NCBI RefSeq assembly: GCF_000152845.1
Contig: NZ_CH902584.1
Span: forward strand, 2,640,852 to 2,704,851
Length of the DNA stretch: 64,000 bases
Reading direction: 5' to 3'
From: Roseovarius sp. 217
Lineage (GTDB): Bacteria; Pseudomonadota; Alphaproteobacteria; Rhodobacterales; Rhodobacteraceae
A program made the translations under genes and the position numbers. The notes under the pieces were generated by a model that was not told the DNA's origin, did no database searches, and worked only from the letters and a program-made list of their open reading frames with translations. Positions 1-9,005 of this stretch are shown one piece after another. Each line of letters opens with the position of its first letter. Within the stretch, counting starts at the first letter, position 1.

Positions 1-1934
1 TTGCTGGCAGGCTTTCCAGCGGGTTTGTCGCTTGACCACGGCTTTTTGGCCGGTCGCGGCGCATCGCCCGACTCGGTTCGGGGTTTGCGGTAGGCGGTGA
101 CAGAGCCGTCCTCGACCGCGCGGGTCATCGCATCGGTGGCGGCACCTGCCGGTTTCGGATGCGATCTGGGTGCGGGACGCGGCGCATCAGCAAGCGGTTT
201 GGCGCGTGGTTTAGGGCGCGGGGCGCTGTCGCGGGGGGCATGATGCTCGCGGGAGGCCTGCTGTTCGCGCGGCGCCCGCTCTGGGCGATCCTCACGCGGG
301 GCACGGGGCGCCCGCTCGGGACGGTCCTCCCGCGGGGCGCGCGGGGCAGAGCCGAGATCGGGGGCGCTGTCCAACTGACGGGCGATAATACCCTCATCCA
401 ACTGCCCGCCCTCGCCAAGTGCGGAGAGAAAGCCCGGAACAGCGGCCTCGGCCAGTTCGACAAAGGTCTCGGAGGCCTGCACGCGAATGGCCCCAATGGC
501 GGATTTGTCCATATTGCCGGCGCGGCACAAGAGCGGCAGCAACCACCGCGCTTCGGCCCGGTCATTGTTGCCGACCGAGAGCGCAAACCAGCGGCTCGGG
601 CCAAAGGCGGCGCGCTCGCGGGCGGGCGCGGGGCTGCCGGGCGCACTCAGTTCCTCGGGCGCGGACCAGCGCGATTTATAGAGCCGGAGATAGGCGGCGG
701 CGATCACCTCGGGGCTGTGCAGCGCCAGCAATTCGGCGGCAAAGGCGGCCTCGGTCTCAGAGGGGGTTTCGGACCAGACCGGATCGGACAGGAGCCGCTC
801 GCGATCCTTGGCCTCGATATCGTCGGGTGTCGGGGGCGTGGTCCATTCGGCGGTGATCTTGGCGAATTTCAGCAGGCGCTCGGCCTTGTTCGCGGATTTG
901 ACCGCGACGATCAGGGCAGAGATGCCCTTGCGCCCGGCACGACCCGTGCGGCCAGAACGATGCAAGAGGCCTTCGGAATTGGTGGGCAGTTCGGCATGCA
1001 CCACAAGATCGAGATTGGGCAGGTCGATGCCGCGCGCCGCCACATCGGTGGCCACGCAGACCCGTGCCCGCCCGTCGCGCATCGCTTGCAGGGCATGGGT
1101 GCGCTCGGCTTGGCTGAGTTCCCCCGAGAGGGACACGACAGCAAAGCCGCGATTGGCCAGACGCGCGGTCAGCCGGGCCACCATCGCGCGGGTATTGGCA
1201 AAGACGATGGCGTTCTGCGCATCGTGATACCGCAGGAGGTTGATCACCGCACCCTCGGCGTCATGCGGCACCACGGTCAGCGCCTGATAGGAGATATCGG
1301 CATGCTGCTTGGCCCCGGTCAGGGTGGTCACGCGGTGCGCATCGCGCTGGAATTTTTCCGCCAGCTTGGCGATCATCGGCGGCACGGTGGCCGAGAACAT
1401 CAGCGTGCGACGCTCTGCCGGGGCGGCGGCGAGCATGAATTCGAGATCTTCGCGAAAGCCGAGATCGAGCATTTCGTCGGCCTCGTCGAGCACAATGGCG
1501 CGCAGGCTGGTCATGTCGAGCGCGCCACGGTTGATATGGTCACACAGCCGTCCGGGCGTGCCGACGACGATATGCGCGCCACGTTCGAGCGCGCGCCGCT
1601 CGTCGCGGGCATCCATGCCCCCCACACAAGACACCAACCGTGCGCCCGCCTCGGCATAGAGCCAGCTCAGCTCGCGCATCACCTGCAACGCCAGTTCGCG
1701 CGTGGGGGCCACGATCAGCGCAAGCGGTGCCGCAGCAGGTGGCAAACGCTCCGCACCATCGAGCAAGGTCGGCGCTATCGCCAGACCAAAACCCACGGTC
1801 TTGCCCGATCCGGTCTGGGCCGACACCAAAAGGTCAGACCCAGAGAGCGCGGGGTCCGTCACCGCCTCTTGCACAGGCGTCAGGGTTTCATAGCCGCGCG
1901 CGGCAAGAGCATTGGAGAGGGCAGGCAGGATCAT
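1..1934 (-). CDS. DEAD-box ATP-dependent RNA helicase (3' end outside window)
   Basis: This gene unwinds RNA duplexes using ATP and probably acts in ribosome assembly or RNA decay. Read on the minus strand from ATG at 1934, the protein shows the superfamily 2 motifs in order: the Q-motif region TPVQEA (about residues 19-24), motif I AQTGSGKT (39-46), PTREL, TPGRL, DEAD (150-153), SAT, ATDVAARGID and HRSGRTGRAGR. A DbpA-type RNA-binding fold follows (WFALSVGNNDRAEARWLL), then an Arg/Pro-rich tail with repeated APREDRPER units, typical of CsdA/DeaD-like helicases. About 644 residues are visible and the frame is still open at position 1, so the C-terminus is missing. It is transcribed divergently from the M20 hydrolase. 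The family is clear; deaD versus rhlE orthology is not settled. Confidence 0.9.
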   Translation of the reverse strand, partial: MILPALSNALAARGYETLTPVQEAVTDPALSGSDLLVSAQTGSGKTVGFGLAIAPTLLDGAERLPPAAAPLALIVAPTRELALQVMRELSWLYAEAGARLVSCVGGMDARDERRALERGAHIVVGTPGRLCDHINRGALDMTSLRAIVLDEADEMLDLGFREDLEFMLAAAPAERRTLMFSATVPPMIAKLAEKFQRDAHRVTTLTGAKQHADISYQALTVVPHDAEGAVINLLRYHDAQNAIVFANTRAMVARLTARLANRGFAVVSLSGELSQAERTHALQAMRDGRARVCVATDVAARGIDLPNLDLVVHAELPTNSEGLLHRSGRTGRAGRKGISALIVAVKSANKAERLLKFAKITAEWTTPPTPDDIEAKDRERLLSDPVWSETPSETEAAFAAELLALHSPEVIAAAYLRLYKSRWSAPEELSAPGSPAPARERAAFGPSRWFALSVGNNDRAEARWLLPLLCRAGNMDKSAIGAIRVQASETFVELAEAAVPGFLSALGEGGQLDEGIIARQLDSAPDLGSAPRAPREDRPERAPRAPREDRPERAPREQQASREHHAPRDSAPRPKPRAKPLADAPRPAPRSHPKPAGAATDAMTRAVEDGSVTAYRKPRTESGDAPRPAKKPWSSDKPAGKPAS

Positions 1935-2123
1935 GGGGGAGGTCGGTTCCGAAAAGGGGTGCGGCTTGCGCGTCAAGCCGCGACGCATACCTCAGACATG
2001 CGCTCTTGTATATGGCAAATGCGTCGCTGTGACCGTGCCCCTTGTGGTCGCACTGGCTTTGCGCCACGGTGGAGCAAATCCCGAATTTGCGAACAGGCCG
2101 AATTGCCAAGAGGAGTGAGACCG

Positions 2124-3284
2124 ATGCCCGTCAAGAACCGCTTTGCTGAATTGCACAATGATATCACGGACTGGCGCCGCGACATCCACGCCCATCCCGA
2201 AATCCTCTACGAGACGCATCGTACCAGCGCGCTTGTCGCGGAAAAGCTCAAGGCCTTTGGCTGCGATGAGGTGGTCACTGGGATCGGGCGCACCGGCGTT
2301 GTGGGGGTGATCAAGGGTCGCAGCACGGCCTCGGGGCGAGTGGTCGGCCTGCGCGCAGACATGGATGCTCTGCCGATCCATGAGGCGACCGGTGTTGACT
2401 ACGCCTCCAAGACCCCCGGTGCGATGCATGCCTGTGGCCATGACGGGCATACCGCCATGCTGCTTGGGGCCGCGCAATATCTGGCGGAGACCCGCAATTT
2501 CGATGGCACTGCCGTGGTGATCTTTCAACCCGCCGAAGAGGGAGGGGCCGGGGGCCGCGAGATGTGCGAGGACGGGATGATGGACCGCTTCGGCATTCAG
2601 GAAGTCTATGGCATGCACAACTGGCCGGGCCGCCCGGTGGGCAGTTTTGCCATTCGCCCCGGCGCATTTTTTGCCGCCACTGATCAGTTCGACATCGCGC
2701 TCACCGGCAAGGGCGGACACGCCGCCAAGCCGCATGAGACCGTGGACACGACCGTCATGGCGGCCCATCTGGTCACAATGCTGCAAACCATTGCCAGCCG
2801 TAATGCCGATCCGGTGGATCAGGTGGTGGTCTCGGTCACGTCCTTTCAGACCTCGTCCAACGCGTTCAATGTCATTCCGCAAGGTGTACATCTTCGAGGT
2901 ACAGTTCGTACAATGAGTACGCAGATGCGCGATCTGGCAGAGGCCCGTATTCGTGCGCTCTGTGAGCATGTGACGGCGGGTTTCGGCGGTCGTGCCGAGG
3001 TGAGTTACCATCGTGGCTACCCGGTGATGATCAACCACGAAGAACAGACCGAGTTCGCGGCAAGCGTCGCGGCCAAGGTCAGCGGCGGCTGCGACGAAGC
3101 CCCCTTGATCATGGGCGGCGAGGATTTCGCCTTCATGCTCGAAGAGCGACCGGGGGCCTATATCCTTGTGGGCAATGGCGATACGGCGATGGTTCACAGC
3201 CCGGATTATAATTTCAACGACGAGACCATTCCGGCGGGCTGTAGCTGGTGGGCGGGGATTGTCGAAGAGAGAATGCCAGCCTGA
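2124..3284 (+). CDS. M20 family amidohydrolase (hippurate hydrolase-like)
   Basis: A cytoplasmic metal-dependent amidohydrolase of the M20/HipO family that cleaves N-acyl amino acids; the exact substrate cannot be read from sequence. Of 386 residues, the metal-site motifs are visible: ADMDALP (78-84), HACGHDGH (102-109), QPAEEGGAGG (135-144) and a late GGEDF ligand motif. The dimerisation domain lies between. The start at 2124 is chosen because AGGAG sits 8 bases upstream. A longer open frame continues upstream but is only antisense to the helicase. It converges with the P450 gene, with one base between the two stop codons, so no separate terminator can fit between them. Confidence 0.9.
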   Translation: MPVKNRFAELHNDITDWRRDIHAHPEILYETHRTSALVAEKLKAFGCDEVVTGIGRTGVVGVIKGRSTASGRVVGLRADMDALPIHEATGVDYASKTPGAMHACGHDGHTAMLLGAAQYLAETRNFDGTAVVIFQPAEEGGAGGREMCEDGMMDRFGIQEVYGMHNWPGRPVGSFAIRPGAFFAATDQFDIALTGKGGHAAKPHETVDTTVMAAHLVTMLQTIASRNADPVDQVVVSVTSFQTSSNAFNVIPQGVHLRGTVRTMSTQMRDLAEARIRALCEHVTAGFGGRAEVSYHRGYPVMINHEEQTEFAASVAAKVSGGCDEAPLIMGGEDFAFMLEERPGAYILVGNGDTAMVHSPDYNFNDETIPAGCSWWAGIVEERMPA

Positions 3285-3285
3285 T

Positions 3286-4686
3286 TCAAACGGTTGCGGG
3301 TTTTTGGCCGATCTCGTGAACGGGATCGGCCATCAACCAGACCCCGCCCTGTGGCCGCAGGGTGAGGATCATCACCGGCTCCGGCTCCCGGCCCGGTACG
3401 GGCGTAAATCTGAATCGCGAGAGCAGCGTCGCAAGGATGATCACCGCCTCCTGCAGTGCAAAACTCGCGCCGATGCAGATGCGCGGCCCGTCACCAAAGG
3501 GCAGATAGGCATAGCGCTCAAGGCTCTTGCGGTCGGCAAAGCGGTCAGGATCGAAGGCATCCGGTTCTGGCCACAAGAGGTGATTGCGGTGCAGCGCATA
3601 GATCGGGATGATCACCGTATCCCCCGCACGAATATCGCGCCCGCAGAGGGTATCGGCAACCTGCGCGGTCCGAGAGATGATGCCCGCAGGCGGATAAAGC
3701 CGCAACGCCTCGTCGATGATCTGACGGATATAGGGCAGGCGGGCCACGTCCTCGCCTGTCGCGGCGCGCCCCTGTAGCACGGCTTTCGCCTCGGCGCGGG
3801 CGCGGTCCTGAACGGTTTGATCAAAGGCGCATAGATAGAGCGACCATCCCAATGTCAGCGCCGTCGTCTCGTGCCCTGCCACGATAAAGGTCAGCAGGTT
3901 GTCGCGCAATTCCGCCGTGTTCATGCGCCGTTTGGTTTCCGGGTCTTCGCCCTCCAGCAAAAGATCGAGCAGGTCGGGCACGCCCTGTGCGCCCCGCGAA
4001 CGTCGCGCCTCGACCGCCTGATCCGCCACGCGCTTCATCTCGGCTACAGAGCCGCCTGACATCAACCGGCCTGGACGCGGGACCCAGTCAGGAAATCCAA
4101 GAATATCAAAGAGTGAGATCTTGCCCGCCTCGGAAATATAGGCGTCAATCCCGCGGTGCACGGCATCGACGTCAAACATGCCGTCGTCTGAAAAGGTCAC
4201 ATCGGCGATGACCTCAAACGTGGTGCGCACCATCTCGGCGGCCATATCCACAGCGCGTGGACCTGCAGCCGCGATTCGCTCGGCGCTCCGGTCGGCAGCG
4301 CCGGTCATGATCGGGGCGAGGTTCATCACATTGCGATGCGAAAAGACCGGGGCCGCCGTGCGCCTTTGCCAGCGCCAATGCGCACCCTCGGCGATAAAGA
4401 GAGAGTCGCCGATCGCGGGACGCAAGAGGTTCTTGGTGACGATGGACTTGGGGTAATTGTCTAGACTTTCCAAGAGCATTCGCCGGATTGCACCGGGATC
4501 CATCACCATATGCCAGCGTTTGCCCGTGCGCCCCGAGACCATGGGCTGCCGGGTGGCAATTTCCGGGATGATCGACAGGATGTTGCGCCGCGCCGCGCGC
4601 AAGCTGGCCAAGACCCCCATCGGTTCAGTCACCAGAGGCACATGCACGGGTGTTCGGGGATGGTTCGTTTTGGACATCGGCGGCAT
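3286..4686 (-). CDS. Cytochrome P450
   Basis: A heme-thiolate monooxygenase of 466 residues. All key elements are present: the I-helix oxygen-activation motif AGHETT (270-275), the K-helix ExxR motif EALR (326-329) and the heme-binding loop FGDGPRICIG with Cys near 404. No transmembrane anchor is seen, so it is a soluble bacterial type that needs separate redox partners; none is encoded nearby. ATG 4686 is chosen because an AAGAGG ribosome site lies about 6 bases upstream; an internal ATG at 4677 is poorer. The substrate is unknown. The gene runs divergently from the lipoprotein gene at 4806. Confidence 0.92.
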   Translation of the reverse strand: MPPMSKTNHPRTPVHVPLVTEPMGVLASLRAARRNILSIIPEIATRQPMVSGRTGKRWHMVMDPGAIRRMLLESLDNYPKSIVTKNLLRPAIGDSLFIAEGAHWRWQRRTAAPVFSHRNVMNLAPIMTGAADRSAERIAAAGPRAVDMAAEMVRTTFEVIADVTFSDDGMFDVDAVHRGIDAYISEAGKISLFDILGFPDWVPRPGRLMSGGSVAEMKRVADQAVEARRSRGAQGVPDLLDLLLEGEDPETKRRMNTAELRDNLLTFIVAGHETTALTLGWSLYLCAFDQTVQDRARAEAKAVLQGRAATGEDVARLPYIRQIIDEALRLYPPAGIISRTAQVADTLCGRDIRAGDTVIIPIYALHRNHLLWPEPDAFDPDRFADRKSLERYAYLPFGDGPRICIGASFALQEAVIILATLLSRFRFTPVPGREPEPVMILTLRPQGGVWLMADPVHEIGQKPATV

Positions 4687-4805
4687 GGGGCACCTCTTGC
4701 GGGTCACACCAGACATAGGGCGTGGGATGGCGTCGGGCAAATGATTGCGCAAGGGCGGTGGCTGGGCTATCCCTGCCCGAACTGTCACGTTTCGGGAAGT
4801 TTTTG

Positions 4806-5519
4806 ATGATCCGTTTCCTCGCGCTCTTTGGTCTTGCTCTGATGGCGGCGTGTACCAATGCCAATGATCTTGACGAGGCTCCGGCCTATTTGGGCAACTT
4901 TCACCTTGGGCATAATGTCGTGGTGGCCCCGAACCTGACCAAGGGTCCGGCCTCACGCGAGGCCTCCAAGGAGGAATGGATCGCGGCGATGACCTTGGCG
5001 ATGACGGATCGGTTCGGGCGCTATGAAGGCACCAAGCTCTATCATCTTGGGGTGAGTGTCGAAGGCTATGTGCTGGCCATTCCGGGCGTGCCGCTGGTGG
5101 CTTCGCCAAAATCGGCGCTGATCCTGAATGTCACCGCATGGGATGACGCAAAGGGCGCCAAGCTCAATGCCAAGCCGCATCTGGTGACGGTGGTCGAGAG
5201 CTTTTCGGGCAATACCTTTCTTGGATCTGGCCTGACCCAGAGCAAGGAAAAGCAGCTTGAGAACCTGAGCCGCAACGCGGCCAAGCAGATCCAGAACTGG
5301 CTGGTTCAGCAAAACAACGAATTCGGCTGGTTCGAGGATGATGGCGTGCCTGCCAATGACAAGCCGCGCCCCGAGGCGCGGCTCGCAGAGGTGCCAACAC
5401 CGCTCGCAGCGAGCGCGCCCGTACCAAACCAAGCGGCAGTCCCAAGCGCCGCTGAACTAGCCAGTGCCGCCGCTGAGGTGAACGAGGAGCCCACGGTCGC
5501 ATCGCCCCCTGCTGAGTAA
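4806..5519 (+). CDS. Lipoprotein, conserved in roseobacters, function unknown
   Basis: A 237-residue predicted lipoprotein. The N-terminus is a type II signal peptide (MIRFLALFGLALMAAC) with lipobox LMAAC and lipidated Cys at residue 16. The middle has alternating hydrophobic strands resembling outer-membrane lipoproteins of the DUF6778 kind, but that is from memory. The last 45 residues are rich in Ala, Pro and Glu, probably disordered. GGGAAG lies about 6 bases before the ATG. It sits alone between the divergent P450 gene and tuf. No enzymatic motif is visible. Confidence 0.75.
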   Translation: MIRFLALFGLALMAACTNANDLDEAPAYLGNFHLGHNVVVAPNLTKGPASREASKEEWIAAMTLAMTDRFGRYEGTKLYHLGVSVEGYVLAIPGVPLVASPKSALILNVTAWDDAKGAKLNAKPHLVTVVESFSGNTFLGSGLTQSKEKQLENLSRNAAKQIQNWLVQQNNEFGWFEDDGVPANDKPRPEARLAEVPTPLAASAPVPNQAAVPSAAELASAAAEVNEEPTVASPPAE

Positions 5520-5627
5520 CTCCGGCGCAGAGAGTAAGGCTTGATTTTCCCGGCGCAACCCAATAAACGGCGCGCGATGTAACCCTCGGGCCATGGCGGC
5601 CCCCCAACTGACAAGGCGTCCTGAGAT

Positions 5628-6803
5628 ATGGCAAAGGAAAAGTTTGCACGTAACAAGCCGCATGTGAACATCGGCACGATTGGTCACGTTGACCACGGCA
5701 AGACGACGTTGACTGCGGCGATCACCAAGTATTTTGGCGAATTCCGGGCCTATGACCAGATCGACGGTGCGCCTGAAGAAAAGGCGCGCGGGATCACGAT
5801 CTCGACCGCGCATGTGGAATACGAGACCGAGGCGCGTCACTACGCCCATGTCGACTGCCCCGGCCACGCCGACTATGTGAAGAACATGATCACCGGTGCC
5901 GCGCAGATGGACGGCGCGATCCTGGTTGTGAACGCCGCTGACGGCCCGATGCCGCAGACCCGCGAGCATATCCTGCTCGGTCGTCAGGTCGGCATCCCCT
6001 TCATGGTCGTCTACATGAACAAGGTCGATCAGGTCGATGACGAAGAGCTGCTGGAACTGGTGGAGATGGAGATCCGCGAGCTTCTGACCTCTTACGACTA
6101 TCCGGGCGACGATATTCCGATCGTGCGCGGCTCGGCGCTGCATGCGATGAACGGCACCCAGCCGGAAATCGGCGAGAATTCGATCCGCGCGCTGATGGCG
6201 GCTGTGGATGAGTATATCCCGACCCCGGCGCGCGCCGTGGATCAGCCGTTCCTGATGCCGATCGAAGACGTGTTCTCGATCTCGGGCCGTGGCACGGTTG
6301 TGACCGGCCGGATCGAGCGTGGCGTGATCAATGTTGGCGACAGCATCGAGATCGTGGGGATCAAGGACACCAAGACGACGACCTGTACCGGCGTCGAGAT
6401 GTTCCGCAAGCTCTTGGATCGTGGGGAAGCGGGCGACAACGTCGGCGTTCTGCTGCGCGGCATCGACCGTGAGGGCGTTGAGCGTGGTCAGGTTCTGTGC
6501 AAGCCGAAATCGGTTCTGCCGCACACCAAGTTCGAGGCCGAGGCCTATATCCTGACCAAGGAAGAGGGTGGCCGTCACACGCCGTTCTTTGCCAACTACC
6601 GTCCGCAGTTCTACTTCCGTACCACGGATGTGACCGGCACGGTGATGCTGCCCGAAGGCACCGAAATGGTGATGCCCGGCGACAACCTGAAGTTCACGGT
6701 TGAACTGATCGCGCCGATCGCCATGGAAGACGGCCTGCGTTTCGCCATCCGCGAAGGCGGCCGCACCGTCGGCGCCGGCGTCGTGTCGAAGATCATCGAG
6801 TAA
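5628..6803 (+). CDS. tuf: Elongation factor Tu
   Basis: GTPase that delivers aminoacyl-tRNA to the ribosome. The 391-residue protein is full length with GHVDHGKT (G1), the DCPGH (G3) and NKVD (G4) motifs, and complete domains 2 and 3 ending in VVSKIIE. Alphaproteobacteria often carry two tuf copies, one after fusA and one before tRNA-Trp-secE-nusG; position here fits the second type. Unusually, two unrelated genes intervene before the tRNA. A strong intrinsic terminator follows directly, so tuf is its own transcription unit. A possible promoter is TTGATT at 5541 with ATAAAC at 5563, spacing 16, offered only as a candidate. Confidence 0.98.
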   Translation: MAKEKFARNKPHVNIGTIGHVDHGKTTLTAAITKYFGEFRAYDQIDGAPEEKARGITISTAHVEYETEARHYAHVDCPGHADYVKNMITGAAQMDGAILVVNAADGPMPQTREHILLGRQVGIPFMVVYMNKVDQVDDEELLELVEMEIRELLTSYDYPGDDIPIVRGSALHAMNGTQPEIGENSIRALMAAVDEYIPTPARAVDQPFLMPIEDVFSISGRGTVVTGRIERGVINVGDSIEIVGIKDTKTTTCTGVEMFRKLLDRGEAGDNVGVLLRGIDREGVERGQVLCKPKSVLPHTKFEAEAYILTKEEGGRHTPFFANYRPQFYFRTTDVTGTVMLPEGTEMVMPGDNLKFTVELIAPIAMEDGLRFAIREGGRTVGAGVVSKIIE

Positions 6804-6827
6804 CGTCTGATCCGCTCTTAGCTTTAA

Positions 6828-6857
6828 GGGGCGTGCGGGTCACTGCACGCCCCTTTT
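6828..6857 (+). terminator. Intrinsic terminator of tuf
   Basis: Perfect 9-bp stem GGGGCGTGC / GCACGCCCC with an 8-base loop, followed by TTTT, 25 bases after the tuf stop codon. Confidence 0.9.
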
Positions 6858-6874
6858 GCATTCTGGAGCCGGAT

Positions 6875-8722
6875 ATGAAAAGCATTTTCAAGTATTTCGA
6901 GACGCGGATTGAGGCCTATCCTGCGTCTCCGCCGAGTCAGCCCCCGTCGCGGTTCTGGCCGTTTCTGTGGCATTACGCACGTCCCGTGGCCCCGTGGCTC
7001 ATCGCCATGTCTGTGGCGTCGGCGGTCTTTGCCGCCGTCGAGATTATTTTGCTGGGATACCTTGGCACGCTGGTCAACCGCATGGCGGAACTGGGGCCAG
7101 AACGGTTTCTAGGCGAGGAGGCCACGCGGCTTGGCGGGATGGGTATTCTCTTGCTCGTCGTCCTGCCGTTGCTCAGCGTGATTGGCGCATTGATCATGTA
7201 TCAGGCCTTGATGGGCAACTTTCCACAGCGCATCCGTTGGCAAGGGCATCGTTGGCTCTTGGGTCAGTCGATGGGCTATTTTCAGGAAGAGTTCGCCGGG
7301 CGCATCGCCACGCGGCTGATGCAGACTGCGCTTGCGGTGCGCGAGACGGTGATGAAGCTGATGGACGTGGCGGTCTATATTCTTGCCTATTTCATCGGCA
7401 CGCTGGTTCTGGCGGGAACGCAGGATATTCGGCTGGCCGCGCCCTTTGCCATATGGGCGCTGTGTTATGGCGCGCTCTTGGGCCTTATCGTGCCCCGGTT
7501 GGGACATGTGGCGCAGGAGCAGGCGCATGCGCGCGCTGACATGACGGGGCGGATTGTGGACAGCTACACCAATATTGCCACGGTCAAGCTCTTTAGCCAT
7601 GCCGCGCGTGAAGAGGCCTATGCCCGCGCCGGGCTGGACGGATTCCTGCAAACCGTCCACCGGCAAATGCGGCTTGTGGCGGTGCAGGACATGTCGGTCA
7701 ACTTGCTCAACGCGCTTCTGACCGGGGCGGTGACGGGGTTGGGGCTCTGGCTTTGGGTGCAGGGACGCATTGATCTTGGGGCCTTGGCAGTCGCGATTCC
7801 GCTCGCCTTGCGGCTTGGGAATATGTCGCATTGGATCATGTGGGAGTTTGCCGCGCTCTTTGAGAATATCGGCACGGCGCGAGATGGTCTGGCTACCCTT
7901 GCCCTGCCACGCACGGTGCAAGACGCGCCGGATGCAAAGCCGTTGGTGGTGAGCCGGGGTGATATTCGGTTCGAAGCGGTCCGGTTTGTATATGATCGTT
8001 CTGGCATGCAGAAAGCGCCGGTGATCGACGGGCTCGATCTCACGCTCGCACCGGGCGAGAAGGTTGGACTGGTCGGGCGTTCGGGGGCGGGAAAATCGAC
8101 CCTCATCAACCTCTTGCTCCGGTTTCATGACGTGAGTTCGGGGCGTATCCTGATCGACGGGCAGGATGTGTCGGCCGTCACGCAGGACAGTCTGCGCGCG
8201 GCCATCGGGGTGGTGACACAGGATACCGCCCTTCTGCATCGCTCGGTACGCGAGAATATCGCCTATGGCCGTCCTGACTCCACCGAAACCGAGGTCATGG
8301 CCGCTGCTGAATTGGCGGAGGCGCGTGTGTTCATTGCCGGGTTGGAGGATACCAAGGGGCGGCAGGGGCTGGCGGCGCATGTCGGCGAAAGGGGTGTCAA
8401 GCTCTCGGGGGGGCAGCGGCAGCGGATCGCAATCGCGCGTGCCGCGCTCAAGGATGCACCCATCCTCGTGCTCGATGAGGCGACATCAGCGCTGGACTCT
8501 GAAGTGGAAGCGGCGATTCAGGCGCAGCTTTACCGGCTGATGCAGGGCAAGACCGTCATCGCCATCGCGCACCGCCTTTCGACGATTGCGGCGATGGATC
8601 GGTTGGTGGTGATGGACGAGGGGCGGATTGTCGAGCAAGGCACGCATGCGGCCCTGTTGTCGCAGGGGGGGCTATACGCGCGTCTCTGGGCGCGGCAATC
8701 GGGTGGTTTCCTGATGGATTGA
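6875..8722 (+). CDS. ABC exporter half-transporter (fused membrane and ATPase domains)
   Basis: A type IV ABC exporter of 615 residues: an N-terminal six-helix transmembrane domain (about residues 35-330) and a C-terminal nucleotide-binding domain with Walker A GRSGAGKS (about 402-409), signature LSGGQRQR (about 510), Walker B ILVLDEATSALD and the H-loop AIAHRLST. It should homodimerise in the inner membrane and export a lipid, drug or peptide; substrate unknown. ATG 6875 is preferred because GGAG lies 6 bases upstream; an earlier GTG at 6833 lies inside the tuf terminator. It interrupts the usual tuf to tRNA-Trp neighbourhood. Confidence 0.93.
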   Translation: MKSIFKYFETRIEAYPASPPSQPPSRFWPFLWHYARPVAPWLIAMSVASAVFAAVEIILLGYLGTLVNRMAELGPERFLGEEATRLGGMGILLLVVLPLLSVIGALIMYQALMGNFPQRIRWQGHRWLLGQSMGYFQEEFAGRIATRLMQTALAVRETVMKLMDVAVYILAYFIGTLVLAGTQDIRLAAPFAIWALCYGALLGLIVPRLGHVAQEQAHARADMTGRIVDSYTNIATVKLFSHAAREEAYARAGLDGFLQTVHRQMRLVAVQDMSVNLLNALLTGAVTGLGLWLWVQGRIDLGALAVAIPLALRLGNMSHWIMWEFAALFENIGTARDGLATLALPRTVQDAPDAKPLVVSRGDIRFEAVRFVYDRSGMQKAPVIDGLDLTLAPGEKVGLVGRSGAGKSTLINLLLRFHDVSSGRILIDGQDVSAVTQDSLRAAIGVVTQDTALLHRSVRENIAYGRPDSTETEVMAAAELAEARVFIAGLEDTKGRQGLAAHVGERGVKLSGGQRQRIAIARAALKDAPILVLDEATSALDSEVEAAIQAQLYRLMQGKTVIAIAHRLSTIAAMDRLVVMDEGRIVEQGTHAALLSQGGLYARLWARQSGGFLMD

Positions 8723-9005
8723 GCGAAAGGGGCGTTATGGGTCACTCTGTCGCGCCTGCGTCAACACGCGGAGGTTTGGTTTCAAATGCAGCATGGGTGC
8801 AGGCGGTGACGTCCAGTGGTGCGGATTTTCAATAGAAATCAAGCGCTCTGGTGTATGCTGCATCTGCGAAAACGGATTGCATGCCGTTGTATTCCTTTAA
8901 GCCATTGAAATATTGACTTTACTTCCACGTCTGGCAGGCTGTACCGGCGGCGCGGGCAGGTGATTGCTGCGCGCTCTCGGCGGCACCTGTTCAGGAGGGC
9001 ACGGC

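Noticed and set aside
159-2123. Long plus-strand open frame leading into the M20 hydrolase
   Set aside because: It is antisense to the clear DEAD-box helicase, encodes low-complexity Gly/Arg sequence and has no family features; the M20 gene begins at 2124 with its own ribosome site.
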